A DNA stretch of 64,000 bases, from assembly GCF_040549045.1 (NCBI RefSeq), contig NZ_JBEWTB010000002.1, forward strand, positions 3,310,001-3,374,000, written 5' to 3'. The DNA is from Endozoicomonas sp. NE40. GTDB taxonomy: Bacteria > Pseudomonadota > Gammaproteobacteria > Pseudomonadales > Endozoicomonadaceae. Shown here piece after piece: positions 18,772-26,663 of the stretch. Below the pieces are notes generated by a model. That model made no database searches. It was not told the DNA's origin and was given only the letters and a program-made list of their open reading frames with translations. The position numbers were made by a program, and so were the translations under genes. Numbering within the stretch: position 1 is the first letter of the stretch; each line of letters begins with the position of its first letter.

Positions 18772-20346
18772 TTACATCACAGGGTAGGTGTAGGAAGCAT
18801 CGACACCCAGAGGCAGACCCAGAGCCCAGAACAGCAGCAGGAAGGCGGTCCAGCCAATCATGAAGACGATGGAGTAAGGCATCATGATGGAAGCGACAGT
18901 ACCGATACCTGCATTTTTAACATAACGCTGGGCAAAAACAATAATGACCGGGTAGTAGGCCATCATCGGGGTAATGATGTTGGAAGAGGAGTCACCAATA
19001 CGGTAAGCCGCCTGTGTCAGTTCCGGAGAGATGCCCACAGCCATCAGCATAGGAATAAAGATCGGGCCAATTATCGCCCATTTCGCAGAGGCAGAACCCA
19101 CACACAGGTTTACGACAGCTGTCAACAGAACAATACCAACAATGGTCACCTGACCCGGCAGGTTCATAGCTTGCAGAAGGTCGGCACCAGACAGTGCCAG
19201 CAGGGTGCCCAGGTTGGAGTCACCGAAAGCTTTCAGGAACTGGGAGCAGAAAAACGCCATCACGATGTAGCTGCTCATAGTCTTCATGGAACCGCCCATG
19301 CTGCCAATCACATCACGATGGTTCTTGAAGGTGCCAGTCATACGACCGTAGATCACACCCGGAGTCAGGAAGAAGATGAAGATGAATGGCACGATAGACC
19401 GCATCAGTGGTGAGCTGAATGCTGTCAGGCTTCCGTCTGCTGCACGCATTGGAGATGCTTCCGGTAAGGACAGGGCGAACAGGGCAATACCCATACCCAG
19501 AAGAACCAGAGAGCTGACTTTAAACGCACGATTTTCCTGAGCAGTGTAGCTGCTCATATCTTCGCCTTCGCCTTCTTCATCGCTGACTTCAACAGACTGC
19601 AGGTGAGGCTCTACAATACGTTCGGTCACGAACCAGCCCATCAGCGTCACCAGGAAGGTGGAGCAGAAGGTGAAGTAGAAGTTTGCCAGAGGGTTCATCT
19701 GGTAATCAGGGTCAAACAGCTGTGCCGCAGACTGGGTAAAGCTTTGCAGCAGCGGGTCCAGAGCAGATGGCAGCAGACCTGCGGAGAAGCCACCGGATAC
19801 ACCGGCAAACGCCGCGGCCAGACCAGCCAGAGGATGACGACCCGCAGCCTTAAAGATGATCGCACCGATTGGAATGACCAGTACATAACCGGCGTCCGTT
19901 GCGATGGAGCTGACCGCACCAATGAAAACAACAGCGGGTGCCAGCAGTTTATCCGGGGTGATGCGAATCATTTTTTTCAGGGCAATGGTGATGTAGCCGG
20001 AAGATTCAGCAATACCAACACCCATAACAGAGGCCAAAACCACACCCAGCGGAGCAAAGCTGGTAAACGTGGTGACCATAGAAGCAAACAGCTCTATGAG
20101 ATAATCCACATCCATCAGGTTGGCAACCTGAATGGCTTCGCCTGTGCGTGGATTGATATAGCTAAAGCTGACCATGGAAAACAGTGCTGACAGCACCAGC
20201 ACCAGAGCCAGACAGTAAACAAACAGCATAGCCGGATCAGGAAGGCGATTACCTGTCCGCTCTATTCCGTCAAGAAAGCGATCCATCAATGTCGGCTTGG
20301 CACTCACATTATCTGAGCCGCTTGCCGCACTACTCGCAACATTCAT
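18772..20346 (-). CDS. AbgT family transporter (p-aminobenzoyl-glutamate / antimetabolite transporter)
   Basis: A 524-residue inner-membrane protein of the AbgT family (E. coli AbgT 510; MtrF 522). The N-terminus (MDRFLDGIERTGNRLPDPAMLF) is the family's conserved entry. Many hydrophobic segments follow, with two hairpin-like parts and family blocks such as GVGIAESSGYI, TDAGYVLVIPIGA, GVSGGFSAG, CVGSASAKWA and RIGDSSSNIITPMM. Members import p-aminobenzoyl-glutamate or export sulfonamide-like compounds using the proton gradient; which applies here is unknown. No abgAB genes are adjacent. AAGG precedes the ATG by 9 bases. A consensus FNR box and a TATAAT lie about 90-105 bases upstream, pointing to oxygen control. 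Confidence 0.93.
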   Translation of the reverse strand: MNVASSAASGSDNVSAKPTLMDRFLDGIERTGNRLPDPAMLFVYCLALVLVLSALFSMVSFSYINPRTGEAIQVANLMDVDYLIELFASMVTTFTSFAPLGVVLASVMGVGIAESSGYITIALKKMIRITPDKLLAPAVVFIGAVSSIATDAGYVLVIPIGAIIFKAAGRHPLAGLAAAFAGVSGGFSAGLLPSALDPLLQSFTQSAAQLFDPDYQMNPLANFYFTFCSTFLVTLMGWFVTERIVEPHLQSVEVSDEEGEGEDMSSYTAQENRAFKVSSLVLLGMGIALFALSLPEASPMRAADGSLTAFSSPLMRSIVPFIFIFFLTPGVIYGRMTGTFKNHRDVIGSMGGSMKTMSSYIVMAFFCSQFLKAFGDSNLGTLLALSGADLLQAMNLPGQVTIVGIVLLTAVVNLCVGSASAKWAIIGPIFIPMLMAVGISPELTQAAYRIGDSSSNIITPMMAYYPVIIVFAQRYVKNAGIGTVASIMMPYSIVFMIGWTAFLLLFWALGLPLGVDASYTYPVM

Positions 20347-20427
20347 TAATAACTACCTTGGGTTTTATCTATTTAATCGTCAGTCACCTTTTATTCTTAT
20401 TTTACAAAACTGTAACAAAGACTTTGC

Positions 20428-20433
20428 ATTATA
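20428..20433 (-). promoter_or_regulatory. Candidate -10 box for the AbgT-type gene
   Basis: TATAAT on the minus strand, about 82 bases before the start codon. Its centre is 15 bp downstream of the FNR-box centre. Confidence 0.5.
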
Positions 20434-20438
20434 AGTTA

Positions 20439-20452
20439 TTGATATAAATCAA
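20439..20452 (-). promoter_or_regulatory. FNR/ANR-type binding site
   Basis: TTGATATAAATCAA matches the FNR consensus TTGAT-N4-ATCAA in all ten defined positions and is palindromic. It sits upstream of the AbgT-type gene, in the gap behind pfp. If the adjacent TATAAT is the real -10, the site is centred near -26, overlapping the -35/-10 spacer. That position usually represses, unlike -41.5 sites, which activate. Confidence 0.65.
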
Positions 20453-20639
20453 TTTTTTTGTGATTTTTCTGTTCTGTGCGAAGTCTTAGTGAATAATTTC
20501 GAGCAATAGGGGTTTTTGTGGTTATTTTATCTGTCCTTACGGTAGGTATGAATAACTATTTGTTAGCAGTAGTTTAAAATAAACAGTATTCGCCCGATTG
20601 AATCAATATTCAGTCCGGGCGAGAGGTTAGCTGACGTCA

Positions 20640-21905
20640 TTAAATGTCGAATGGCGTATTGAGTTTTTTTCTGACCATTACTTTCTTCAGTCTGGCAAAG
20701 CGCGGAAGGCCGTTGAGATAAGCCGGGTACTCTTCCCCCTCTATCAGGGGTTCGAGGTACTCACGACAGCTTCTGGTTATTCCAAAGCCATCTTCAGTGA
20801 TGAAATCCGTGGGCATTTTACGCTCGAAGTTTGCAACTTTTTCGAGAGAGGCTTCTCCCACGGACCAGCGATAGGGGGCATTGGATTCTCGAATAATGGC
20901 AGACATCACGGCGTTTCTTCCGGTCACCGCCAGCTCGACAGCGGCTTTACCAACGGCGTAAGCCTGTTCAACATCGACACGGGAGGCAATGTGTCTGGCT
21001 GAGCGTTGCAGGTAATCAGCCACGGCGTAATGGTATTTGTAACCCAGCTCCTGCTTGATGGTGGTACATAGCGCCGGAGCCACACCGCCCAGCTGATGGT
21101 GACCAAATGAATCAACGACGGTGGTTGATGCTGACACAAAGCTGCCATCTTCGTAACGGGACCCTTCCGAAGCAACAATAACGCAGTAGCCTTCTTTTTC
21201 GGTGGTCTCCTTCACCTTGCGCAGAAAGCGTTCTTTATTCAGAGGAATTTCGGGAAAGACAATGATATGTGGAGGGTCACTGTCCTGCCGGGCGGCCAGT
21301 CCGGCTGCTGCTGCCAGCCAGCCCGCATGACGTCCCATGACCTCCATGATAAAGACTTTGGTGGATGTATCGCACATGGAAGCAATATCATGACTGGCCT
21401 CCTTGGTGGAGACGGCAAGGTACTTTGCGGCAGAGCCAAAGCCAGGGCAGTTGTCTGTCACTGTCAGGTCGTTGTCGATGGTTTTGGGGACACCAATACA
21501 CGTCAGTGGATAACCCATCTCTTCACTCAGCCGGGAAACCTTCAGTGCGGTATCCATGGAGTCGTTGCCGCCATTGTAGAAAAAATAACCGATATCATGC
21601 GCCCTGAACACTTCGATCAGACGACGATATTCTTCTTCACTTTCTTCAATAGGTCTGAGCTTGTAGCGACAGGAACCAAAGGCCCCGCCCGGCGTTCGCA
21701 GCAGTGCGCCAATGGTTTCTTCGGATTCAAAACTGGTATCGATCAGTTCTTCCCGAAGCGCGCCTAGAATGCCGTTATGTCCGGCATAGACTTTTCCGAT
21801 TTTGTCCTGATAGCGGCGAGCCGTTTCGATAACGGCGCAGGCGCTGGCATTAATAACGGCGGTTACACCGCCTGACTGGGCATAGAATGCGTGTTTGACT
21901 GACAT
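20640..21905 (-). CDS. pfp: Phosphofructokinase, probably pyrophosphate-dependent
   Basis: A 421-residue PfkA-superfamily enzyme phosphorylating fructose 6-phosphate. Seen: QSGGVTAVINA at the N-terminus, NGGNDSMDT (phosphoryl-donor loop), PKTIDND (catalytic Asp) and MGRHAGW. ATP-type enzymes have GGDGS at the donor loop; the bulky residue before Ser and the Lys of the PKTIDND segment point to PPi as donor. The loop reads GGND, where most PPi enzymes have GGDD. Length exceeds ATP-PFK (320) and fits the PPi group (about 400-420). A PPi enzyme would make this step reversible and serve both glycolysis and gluconeogenesis. It is a single gene, divergent from mpl. Confidence 0.88.
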   Translation of the reverse strand: MSVKHAFYAQSGGVTAVINASACAVIETARRYQDKIGKVYAGHNGILGALREELIDTSFESEETIGALLRTPGGAFGSCRYKLRPIEESEEEYRRLIEVFRAHDIGYFFYNGGNDSMDTALKVSRLSEEMGYPLTCIGVPKTIDNDLTVTDNCPGFGSAAKYLAVSTKEASHDIASMCDTSTKVFIMEVMGRHAGWLAAAAGLAARQDSDPPHIIVFPEIPLNKERFLRKVKETTEKEGYCVIVASEGSRYEDGSFVSASTTVVDSFGHHQLGGVAPALCTTIKQELGYKYHYAVADYLQRSARHIASRVDVEQAYAVGKAAVELAVTGRNAVMSAIIRESNAPYRWSVGEASLEKVANFERKMPTDFITEDGFGITRSCREYLEPLIEGEEYPAYLNGLPRFARLKKVMVRKKLNTPFDI

Positions 21906-22104
21906 CCTTAATAGCTCTCGTAACGAGTGATGTTTCTTTTTGTTCTGTGAAAATCATACTGAATGTTGGGGCAATACGGTATCCCCTGATTAAGAAACTG
22001 GTGTTACGCAGGCTGTGAATTATTCAGTAATTTCATAGTAAACTAGTCAGGATTTTGATTTTCCACTTTCATTTTTCACTTATATCGTTGCCTGGAGTCG
22101 CTGG

Positions 22105-23475
22105 ATGCACATACATATTCTTGGAATCTGTGGCACTTTTATGGGCAGCCTGGCTCTGCTGGCAAAGGAGATGGGATTAACCGTCAGTGGTGCAGACCAG
22201 AATGTCTATCCTCCCATGAGTACACAGCTGGAAGCTCAGGGTATTGATCTTATTCAGGGGTATGATCCGGAGGTTCTGGATCAGCTCTGCCCTGATCTGG
22301 TCGTGATTGGTAATGCCATGACCAGAGGGAATCCTGTTATTGAATATGTTCTGGATAAAGGTATTCCTTATACTTCCGGCCCTCAATTTTTTGCTGAACA
22401 GGTATTGCGTGATAAATGGGTCATGGCGGTAGCCGGTACCCATGGAAAAACGACAACCAGCAGCATGCTGGCCTGGGTGCTTGAATATGCAGGGATGTCT
22501 CCGGGGTTTCTGATAGGCGGTGTTCCGGAAAATTTTGGCATTTCAGCCCGGTCAGGTGATACACCATTTTTTGTGGTTGAGGCTGATGAATACGACACGG
22601 CGTTTTTTGATAAGCGCTCTAAGTTTGTTCACTATCATCCCCGAACCTTGATAATGAATAACCTTGAATACGACCATGCTGATATTTTTCCAGATTTGTC
22701 GTCTATTCAGAAACAGTTTCATCATCTGGTTCGCACGATTCCTGCATCTGGCCGGATAATAATGCCGGGCGGAGACGCTGCGCTGGAAGATGTTATAGGT
22801 ATGGGCTGCTGGTCGGAAATGGAGAAGGTCAGTTTAAGCGACAACAGTTGTGAGTGGTCAGCCAATATTCTGGAAGATGATGGCAGTCATTTTGAAGTCC
22901 TCAGGAATGGACTGATTGTTGGCCAGGTTCGCTGGGAGCATCAGGGGCGGCATAATGTCAGCAATGCCCTGGTCACCATTGCCGCTGCCCGGCATGTTGG
23001 CGTTTTACCAGCCCTGTGTTGTGAGGCTCTGTCGCTTTTCTGTGGCGTTAAACGTCGTATGGAGCTGGTGGGAGAAGTGAATGGTGTGCGCATATACGAC
23101 GATTTCGCTCATCACCCAACCGCCATAGCCAGCACCCTTGAAGGTCTGCGGGCAAAGGTTGGGCCGCAAACCATCAAGGCGATTATTGAACCTCGCTCCA
23201 ACACGATGAAAATGGGGCATCACAAAGAAGTGCTGGCTCAGTCAACAGCGGCGGCTTCGGAAGTGCTGTGGTTTGCGCCTGAAGCCATTGGCTGGCTGGA
23301 GGATTCGATTACAAAGAGCAGCCCGGTAAGCGCGAGGGTGATGAACTCAACCACTGAAATCATTGATTATCTGCTGGCATCGGCACAGCCCGATGAACAC
23401 TGGGTCATTATGAGTAATGGTGGATTTGAGAAAATTCATACCCGCCTGCTTGAAGCGCTGAAAAACCGTGGATAA
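22105..23475 (+). CDS. mpl: UDP-N-acetylmuramate:L-alanyl-gamma-D-glutamyl-meso-diaminopimelate ligase
   Basis: A 456-residue Mur-ligase relative that attaches recycled tripeptide to UDP-MurNAc in peptidoglycan recycling. The start MHIHILGICGTFMGSLA is the Mpl/MurC nucleotide fold. AGTHGKTTT is the ATP P-loop (about 111). EADEYDTAFFDKRSKFVHY and MNNLEYDHADIFP are specific Mpl blocks. YDDFAHHPTAI supplies a C-terminal conserved His. Length equals E. coli Mpl (457). It is followed 23 bases later by ubiX on the same strand, a pairing also known in related gammaproteobacteria. Confidence 0.96.
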   Translation: MHIHILGICGTFMGSLALLAKEMGLTVSGADQNVYPPMSTQLEAQGIDLIQGYDPEVLDQLCPDLVVIGNAMTRGNPVIEYVLDKGIPYTSGPQFFAEQVLRDKWVMAVAGTHGKTTTSSMLAWVLEYAGMSPGFLIGGVPENFGISARSGDTPFFVVEADEYDTAFFDKRSKFVHYHPRTLIMNNLEYDHADIFPDLSSIQKQFHHLVRTIPASGRIIMPGGDAALEDVIGMGCWSEMEKVSLSDNSCEWSANILEDDGSHFEVLRNGLIVGQVRWEHQGRHNVSNALVTIAAARHVGVLPALCCEALSLFCGVKRRMELVGEVNGVRIYDDFAHHPTAIASTLEGLRAKVGPQTIKAIIEPRSNTMKMGHHKEVLAQSTAAASEVLWFAPEAIGWLEDSITKSSPVSARVMNSTTEIIDYLLASAQPDEHWVIMSNGGFEKIHTRLLEALKNRG

Positions 23476-23498
23476 AAAACTAACTTCAGGATGTCAAT

Positions 23499-24170
23499 GT
23501 GTCTGAATGGAAGGCTGACAAGCAAAATAGTACACAGAAAAAGAGCACACAGAAAAATAGTACACAACGGGTAACGCTGGCGATTACCGGAGCGTCCGGT
23601 GTCCAGTATGGTTTTCGACTGTTGCAGTGCCTTGTTGCTTCTGGGGTACAGGTGTTTTGCCTGGTTTCGAGGGCGGCAAGGGTTGTTTCAGCGGTTGAAG
23701 CTGATCTGACGTTGCCGGAAGAAGACTCCGGGCTGGAAGCGTTTCTGACCGATTATGCCCGGGCTGAACCTGGTCAGGTTAAAGTATTTGGTGATGAGCA
23801 GTGGATGTCCCCAGTGGCCTCAGGCAGTGGCGCACCTAGTCAAATGGTCGTGTGTCCCTGTAGTGCCGGGTCTTTATCGGCCATTGCCACGGGGGCCAGT
23901 AACAATCTGATTGAACGTGCCGCAGATGTGGTATTGAAAGAACGGCGGAAGCTTATTCTGGTACCCCGGGAAGCACCCTATTCGGAAATTCACCTGGAAC
24001 ACATGTTAAAGCTGACCCGGATGGGAGCGGTTGTGATTCCGGCTTCTCCCGGTTTTTACAATAAACCTGAATCAGTTGAGGACATGGTGGATTTTGTTGT
24101 TGCAAGGATTTTGAGCCAGCTGGGCTGTGAGCAGGAATTGATGCCCAGCTGGGGGGATCACTATTTATGA
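23499..24170 (+). CDS. ubiX: Flavin prenyltransferase UbiX
   Basis: A 223-residue flavoprotein that joins dimethylallyl phosphate to FMN, making the prenyl-FMN cofactor of the decarboxylase UbiD (ubiquinone pathway). Family blocks: TGASGVQYGFRLLQ, CPCSAGSLSAIATGASNNLIERAADVVLKER, LVPREAPYSEIHLEHML and PASPGFYNKPESVEDMVDFV. Translation starts at GTG, 6 bases after AGGATG. The first 25 residues are extra relative to most UbiX and contain three direct copies of a five-residue unit (N/K)STQ(K/R). The core domain is intact. The 3' end overlaps the convergent unknown gene by 10 bases. Confidence 0.93.
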   Translation: MSEWKADKQNSTQKKSTQKNSTQRVTLAITGASGVQYGFRLLQCLVASGVQVFCLVSRAARVVSAVEADLTLPEEDSGLEAFLTDYARAEPGQVKVFGDEQWMSPVASGSGAPSQMVVCPCSAGSLSAIATGASNNLIERAADVVLKERRKLILVPREAPYSEIHLEHMLKLTRMGAVVIPASPGFYNKPESVEDMVDFVVARILSQLGCEQELMPSWGDHYL

Positions 24171-25123
24171 GCAGAAACCCGCTTTTGCAGGTTGTGTAAC
24201 CATAGTACCAGGGCATCAAGAAATATCGCTGTTCGGGTTTCTTCTCCCGCAGCTCCTCCGGTGACTTCAGTGATAAAGGTCTCAGGCAGCTCCTGTCTTA
24301 CCACTTCGTGCTGATAAAGGGCATGTGGCTGGTCGGAAACCACCAGGGTTTTGCCGCCAGCCGGTTTGCCATTGGGCGCTTTGTATTCCAGAAGCCACCT
24401 TTTCAGGGTGTCGCGGGTATTGGCTCGTTGCCAATGTGTGTCCTGCCAGTACCTTGGTGTATCTATGTAGATAACCGGCAGCCTGCGCATGTCTTCTGGC
24501 ATTTCGGTTACTTCAAAAACCAGCCGGGCACCTTCTGTTTCCGTTAGTGGGCGAGCGCTTTTACGCGCTTTCTCCGATGCATTTTTACCAGCCACCCTGT
24601 CTGTCAGTGTATCGACCTGGTCAATCCCTGCGGTTAACGGGCGCTGTGCGACGAGGAACACGATCTGGTTGAAGCGAACGCCTTCCTGCCATAGCTTTAC
24701 CAGCTGATTAAGGCGAATCTCCATTCTTGGCACCGTTGCGCCCAGCAGCAGGGCATATTCGAAATGCTGGCTGGAAGGCTTTAATTCATCGACCAGCCCG
24801 AGCTTTTCTAAATGTGCCATCACTTTTTGCTGTTTCTGAAAATCCAGTTTTATATCCGGCATTTCCCAGCGTTCCTGATCCGGCTTTCTGCGCCAGCGCT
24901 GGGAAGCATTAATGATTGAGTCCAGATCCAGAGTATGTGGTACATCCAGCTCGTCCAGCAGTGAAGACAAGGAGTTGATCAGTTCATCACTGTGGATCGG
25001 CGAGAGATGCCGTGGAGGGGCTGAATGGGTCGTTTCAGAATTCATTGCCGTCATCCATAACAGTACAAAAAACCATAAGCGATTGAGTCGCAGGCGGTAC
25101 CCAGGGAGATAAGACAAGGTCAT
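24161..25123 (-). CDS. Conserved-looking protein of unknown function with N-terminal membrane segment
   Basis: A 320-residue protein I do not recognise. The N-terminus (RLRLNRLWFFVLLWMTAMNS) looks like a signal peptide or anchor, so the body is probably periplasmic. The middle holds a well-formed alpha/beta-like segment (YALLLGATVPRMEIRLNQLV, then FNQIVFLVAQRPL) and a late segment TLVVSDQPHALYQHEVV. This rhythm recalls DUF218/YdcF-like folds, but no diagnostic motif is present, so that is only a hint. No catalytic signature was found. It faces ubiX tail to tail. Upstream lie two more unknown minus-strand genes and no promoter I can name. Confidence 0.7.
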   Translation of the reverse strand: MTLSYLPGYRLRLNRLWFFVLLWMTAMNSETTHSAPPRHLSPIHSDELINSLSSLLDELDVPHTLDLDSIINASQRWRRKPDQERWEMPDIKLDFQKQQKVMAHLEKLGLVDELKPSSQHFEYALLLGATVPRMEIRLNQLVKLWQEGVRFNQIVFLVAQRPLTAGIDQVDTLTDRVAGKNASEKARKSARPLTETEGARLVFEVTEMPEDMRRLPVIYIDTPRYWQDTHWQRANTRDTLKRWLLEYKAPNGKPAGGKTLVVSDQPHALYQHEVVRQELPETFITEVTGGAAGEETRTAIFLDALVLWLHNLQKRVSAHK

Positions 25124-25201
25124 AGAGGCTGCCTTATGATGTCTTTATTTCGGCAACAGCATAGACCGGTTTAGCGCTGCAGGCAGGTCTAAACCGGTTG
25201 T

Positions 25202-25513
25202 TCAGTGAGGCTGGACAGGGCTGGAATGCTGATTCTGGCTGGAATATTTCATAAAACTCTGGTCAAGCTCAGGCGTTTCCCAGTTTTCCGGAAAATGCTT
25301 GGCAAGCGCTTCCATCATGACGGAATACTCATCAGCGGGCTTATTCAGCAGGTAGGTCAGGAAAGTATAGAGCTTGTTAGACATCTGCTGGTTAAAGCTG
25401 TTGAGCTGTTCCTGTGAAAGTTTTCCCTGTTTCAGGCTTTCATCAAGTTCAGACTCCCGGGTGCAGTTGGCGGCAATAATCAGGGCGAGCTTTTTGACGG
25501 TCTGGTCATTCAT
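25202..25513 (-). CDS. Small hypothetical protein, 103 residues
   Basis: A soluble, helical-looking protein starting MNDQTVKKLALIIAANCTRE. It is rich in Gln, Glu and Asn, with no signal peptide and no family I recognise. AAGGAA lies 6 bases before the ATG, so translation is well supported. It ends about 80 bases before the start of the 320-residue unknown on the same strand, so the two may be co-transcribed. An upstream perfect terminator separates it from the basic protein at 25.7 kb. Confidence 0.6.
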   Translation of the reverse strand: MNDQTVKKLALIIAANCTRESELDESLKQGKLSQEQLNSFNQQMSNKLYTFLTYLLNKPADEYSVMMEALAKHFPENWETPELDQSFMKYSSQNQHSSPVQPH

Positions 25514-25627
25514 GGCAGTTCCTTAGCCTCCCGAAGGAAATGTGTTGGACTTATATCTTTAAAATTAGCAGTTAGTGACGGTCTTTTCTTGGTCAGGCAG
25601 ACAGTTGCCCTGTCTGTGGGGGTGAAA

Positions 25628-25665
25628 GGCATTAAAAAGAGGTTTGCCAGCCTCTTTTTAATGCC
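25628..25665. terminator. Strong bidirectional terminator (15-bp perfect stem)
   Basis: GGCATTAAAAAGAGG (25628-25642) and its exact complement (25651-25665) flank an 8-base loop, with A- and T-rich tracts inside each arm. It closes the minus-strand gene for the basic 129-residue protein, whose stop is 16 bases away. Confidence 0.85.
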
Positions 25666-25680
25666 TTGTCAGGGTAGTTT

Positions 25681-26070
25681 TCATATTTGTGCTGCATACC
25701 CGACCAGAATACCAGCTCCCACTACCATTCCCACAGGCCCCAGAGGCGCACCGATGATCATGCCGGCAATCGCTGCCACTTTGATCTTTGTACCTTTGGT
25801 GGTTCGAAGTAAATTCAGGTTTTTAAAAGGTTTAATCAGAAAGTCCTTCAATGATTTTGCTTTCGAACCAATGGTTTTCCATGCGTTTCTGGCAGAACGT
25901 TTCAAATGCAGTTCTGGCATTTTTATCGACTTCACCGACCGCGAAAAAGACTGCCACCATGACGTTGACGGTTTAGCAGCCTCATTGTCTGTGCCATTGC
26001 GTTTACGTTTCAGTTCGTAAGGGTCTGCAAATGGGTTATATACTCCATCGTCTGGCTTAATTGGGTTCAT
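25681..26070 (-). CDS. Basic protein with Gly-rich hydrophobic tail, 129 residues, unknown
   Basis: I do not recognise a family. Residues 1-45 are polar and Pro/Asn-rich (DGVYNPFADPYELKRKRNG). Residues 45-92 are strongly basic and Lys/Arg-rich. The last ~35 residues form a hydrophobic Gly/Ala hairpin (VAAIAGMIIGAPLGPVGMVV and on to YAAQI). A soluble basic head with a C-terminal glycine-zipper membrane segment is seen in bacteriocins, colicin-like pores and some secreted effectors, but no lysis, immunity or secretion partner is adjacent. The ribosome-binding site AAGGAG is consensus, and a perfect terminator follows, so it is a real single-gene unit. Confidence 0.65.
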   Translation of the reverse strand: MNPIKPDDGVYNPFADPYELKRKRNGTDNEAAKPSTSWWQSFSRSVKSIKMPELHLKRSARNAWKTIGSKAKSLKDFLIKPFKNLNLLRTTKGTKIKVAAIAGMIIGAPLGPVGMVVGAGILVGYAAQI

Positions 26071-26160
26071 AGCTTATCTCCTTGCTTCCTTATCCCTGGC
26101 ATTCCATTGGTGTGGAAGTCCTTCGAGTCAAGATAATGCATGGTGGTGGACAAGTGATCA

Positions 26161-26187
26161 CTGACAGGAATGTCAGAATGACTGACA
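26161..26187. promoter_or_regulatory. Operator-like cluster of TGACA/TGTCA half-sites
   Basis: CTGACA-ggaa-TGTCAG is a perfect dyad, followed at once by a third half-site ACTGACA. It lies between the cytochrome gene end and the start of the basic-protein gene, about 90 bases before the latter. It may be a regulator site or just a small hairpin. Confidence 0.3.
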
Positions 26188-26219
26188 AAACAGTAAATTC
26201 AGAGGAAAGATTGTTTAAC

Positions 26220-26621
26220 TCATTGATTTTTTTGGCAATTTAATTGCGAGTACCACAGGCTGATACTGTCAACTTCTTCCTCTGTCAGCATTTTGGCAAT
26301 GTTCTCCATGGGGATATGATTGCCTCGGCGGCCTTCCCGGTAGTCCCGTAGCTGTTTGGCAAGGTAAACCTGCTTCTGGCAGGCAAGGTTCGGATTAAAG
26401 TCGGCAGTCCCTATGCCTTCCGGGCCATGGCAGCCTGAACAGAGTACCAGCGCCTTGTTTCGGGCAGCCTGCATTTGTGGAGACAGAGTGATTACTGATG
26501 ACTCAGAGACAGGCTCTGAACAGCCGGAGAGCAGTAAAATTGAACAGAAGAGCAGGAAAGTCAGTGGCAACCGGATAAAAGCCATTAGTGACCGGATAAG
26601 AGTGGGCTTTAATGCTGTCAC
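26220..26621 (-). CDS. Lipoprotein cytochrome c, class I
   Basis: A 133-residue protein. The hydrophobic leader (LTFLLFCSILLLSGCSEP) ends in a lipobox, so mature Cys would be lipidated and the protein membrane-anchored in the periplasm. The haem-binding CSGCH motif is near residue 60. The distal Met ligand is probably in GNHIPMENIAKML, which matches monohaem cytochrome c553/c5-type folds. It probably carries electrons to or from a terminal oxidase or reductase, but the partner is not local. The stop is preceded by QLNCQKNQ. It sits 42 bases downstream of the deacetylase gene on the same strand and may share its transcript. Confidence 0.88.
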   Translation of the reverse strand: MTALKPTLIRSLMAFIRLPLTFLLFCSILLLSGCSEPVSESSVITLSPQMQAARNKALVLCSGCHGPEGIGTADFNPNLACQKQVYLAKQLRDYREGRRGNHIPMENIAKMLTEEEVDSISLWYSQLNCQKNQ

Positions 26622-26663
26622 TGTTGATTCCTGCTCATTCTTTTTGTCTTGTACAGAATGTTA

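Noticed and set aside
19603..20190. 195-codon plus-strand frame
   Set aside because: Antisense shadow of the AbgT-type gene; Gln/Arg/His-rich as expected of a reversed membrane-protein frame.
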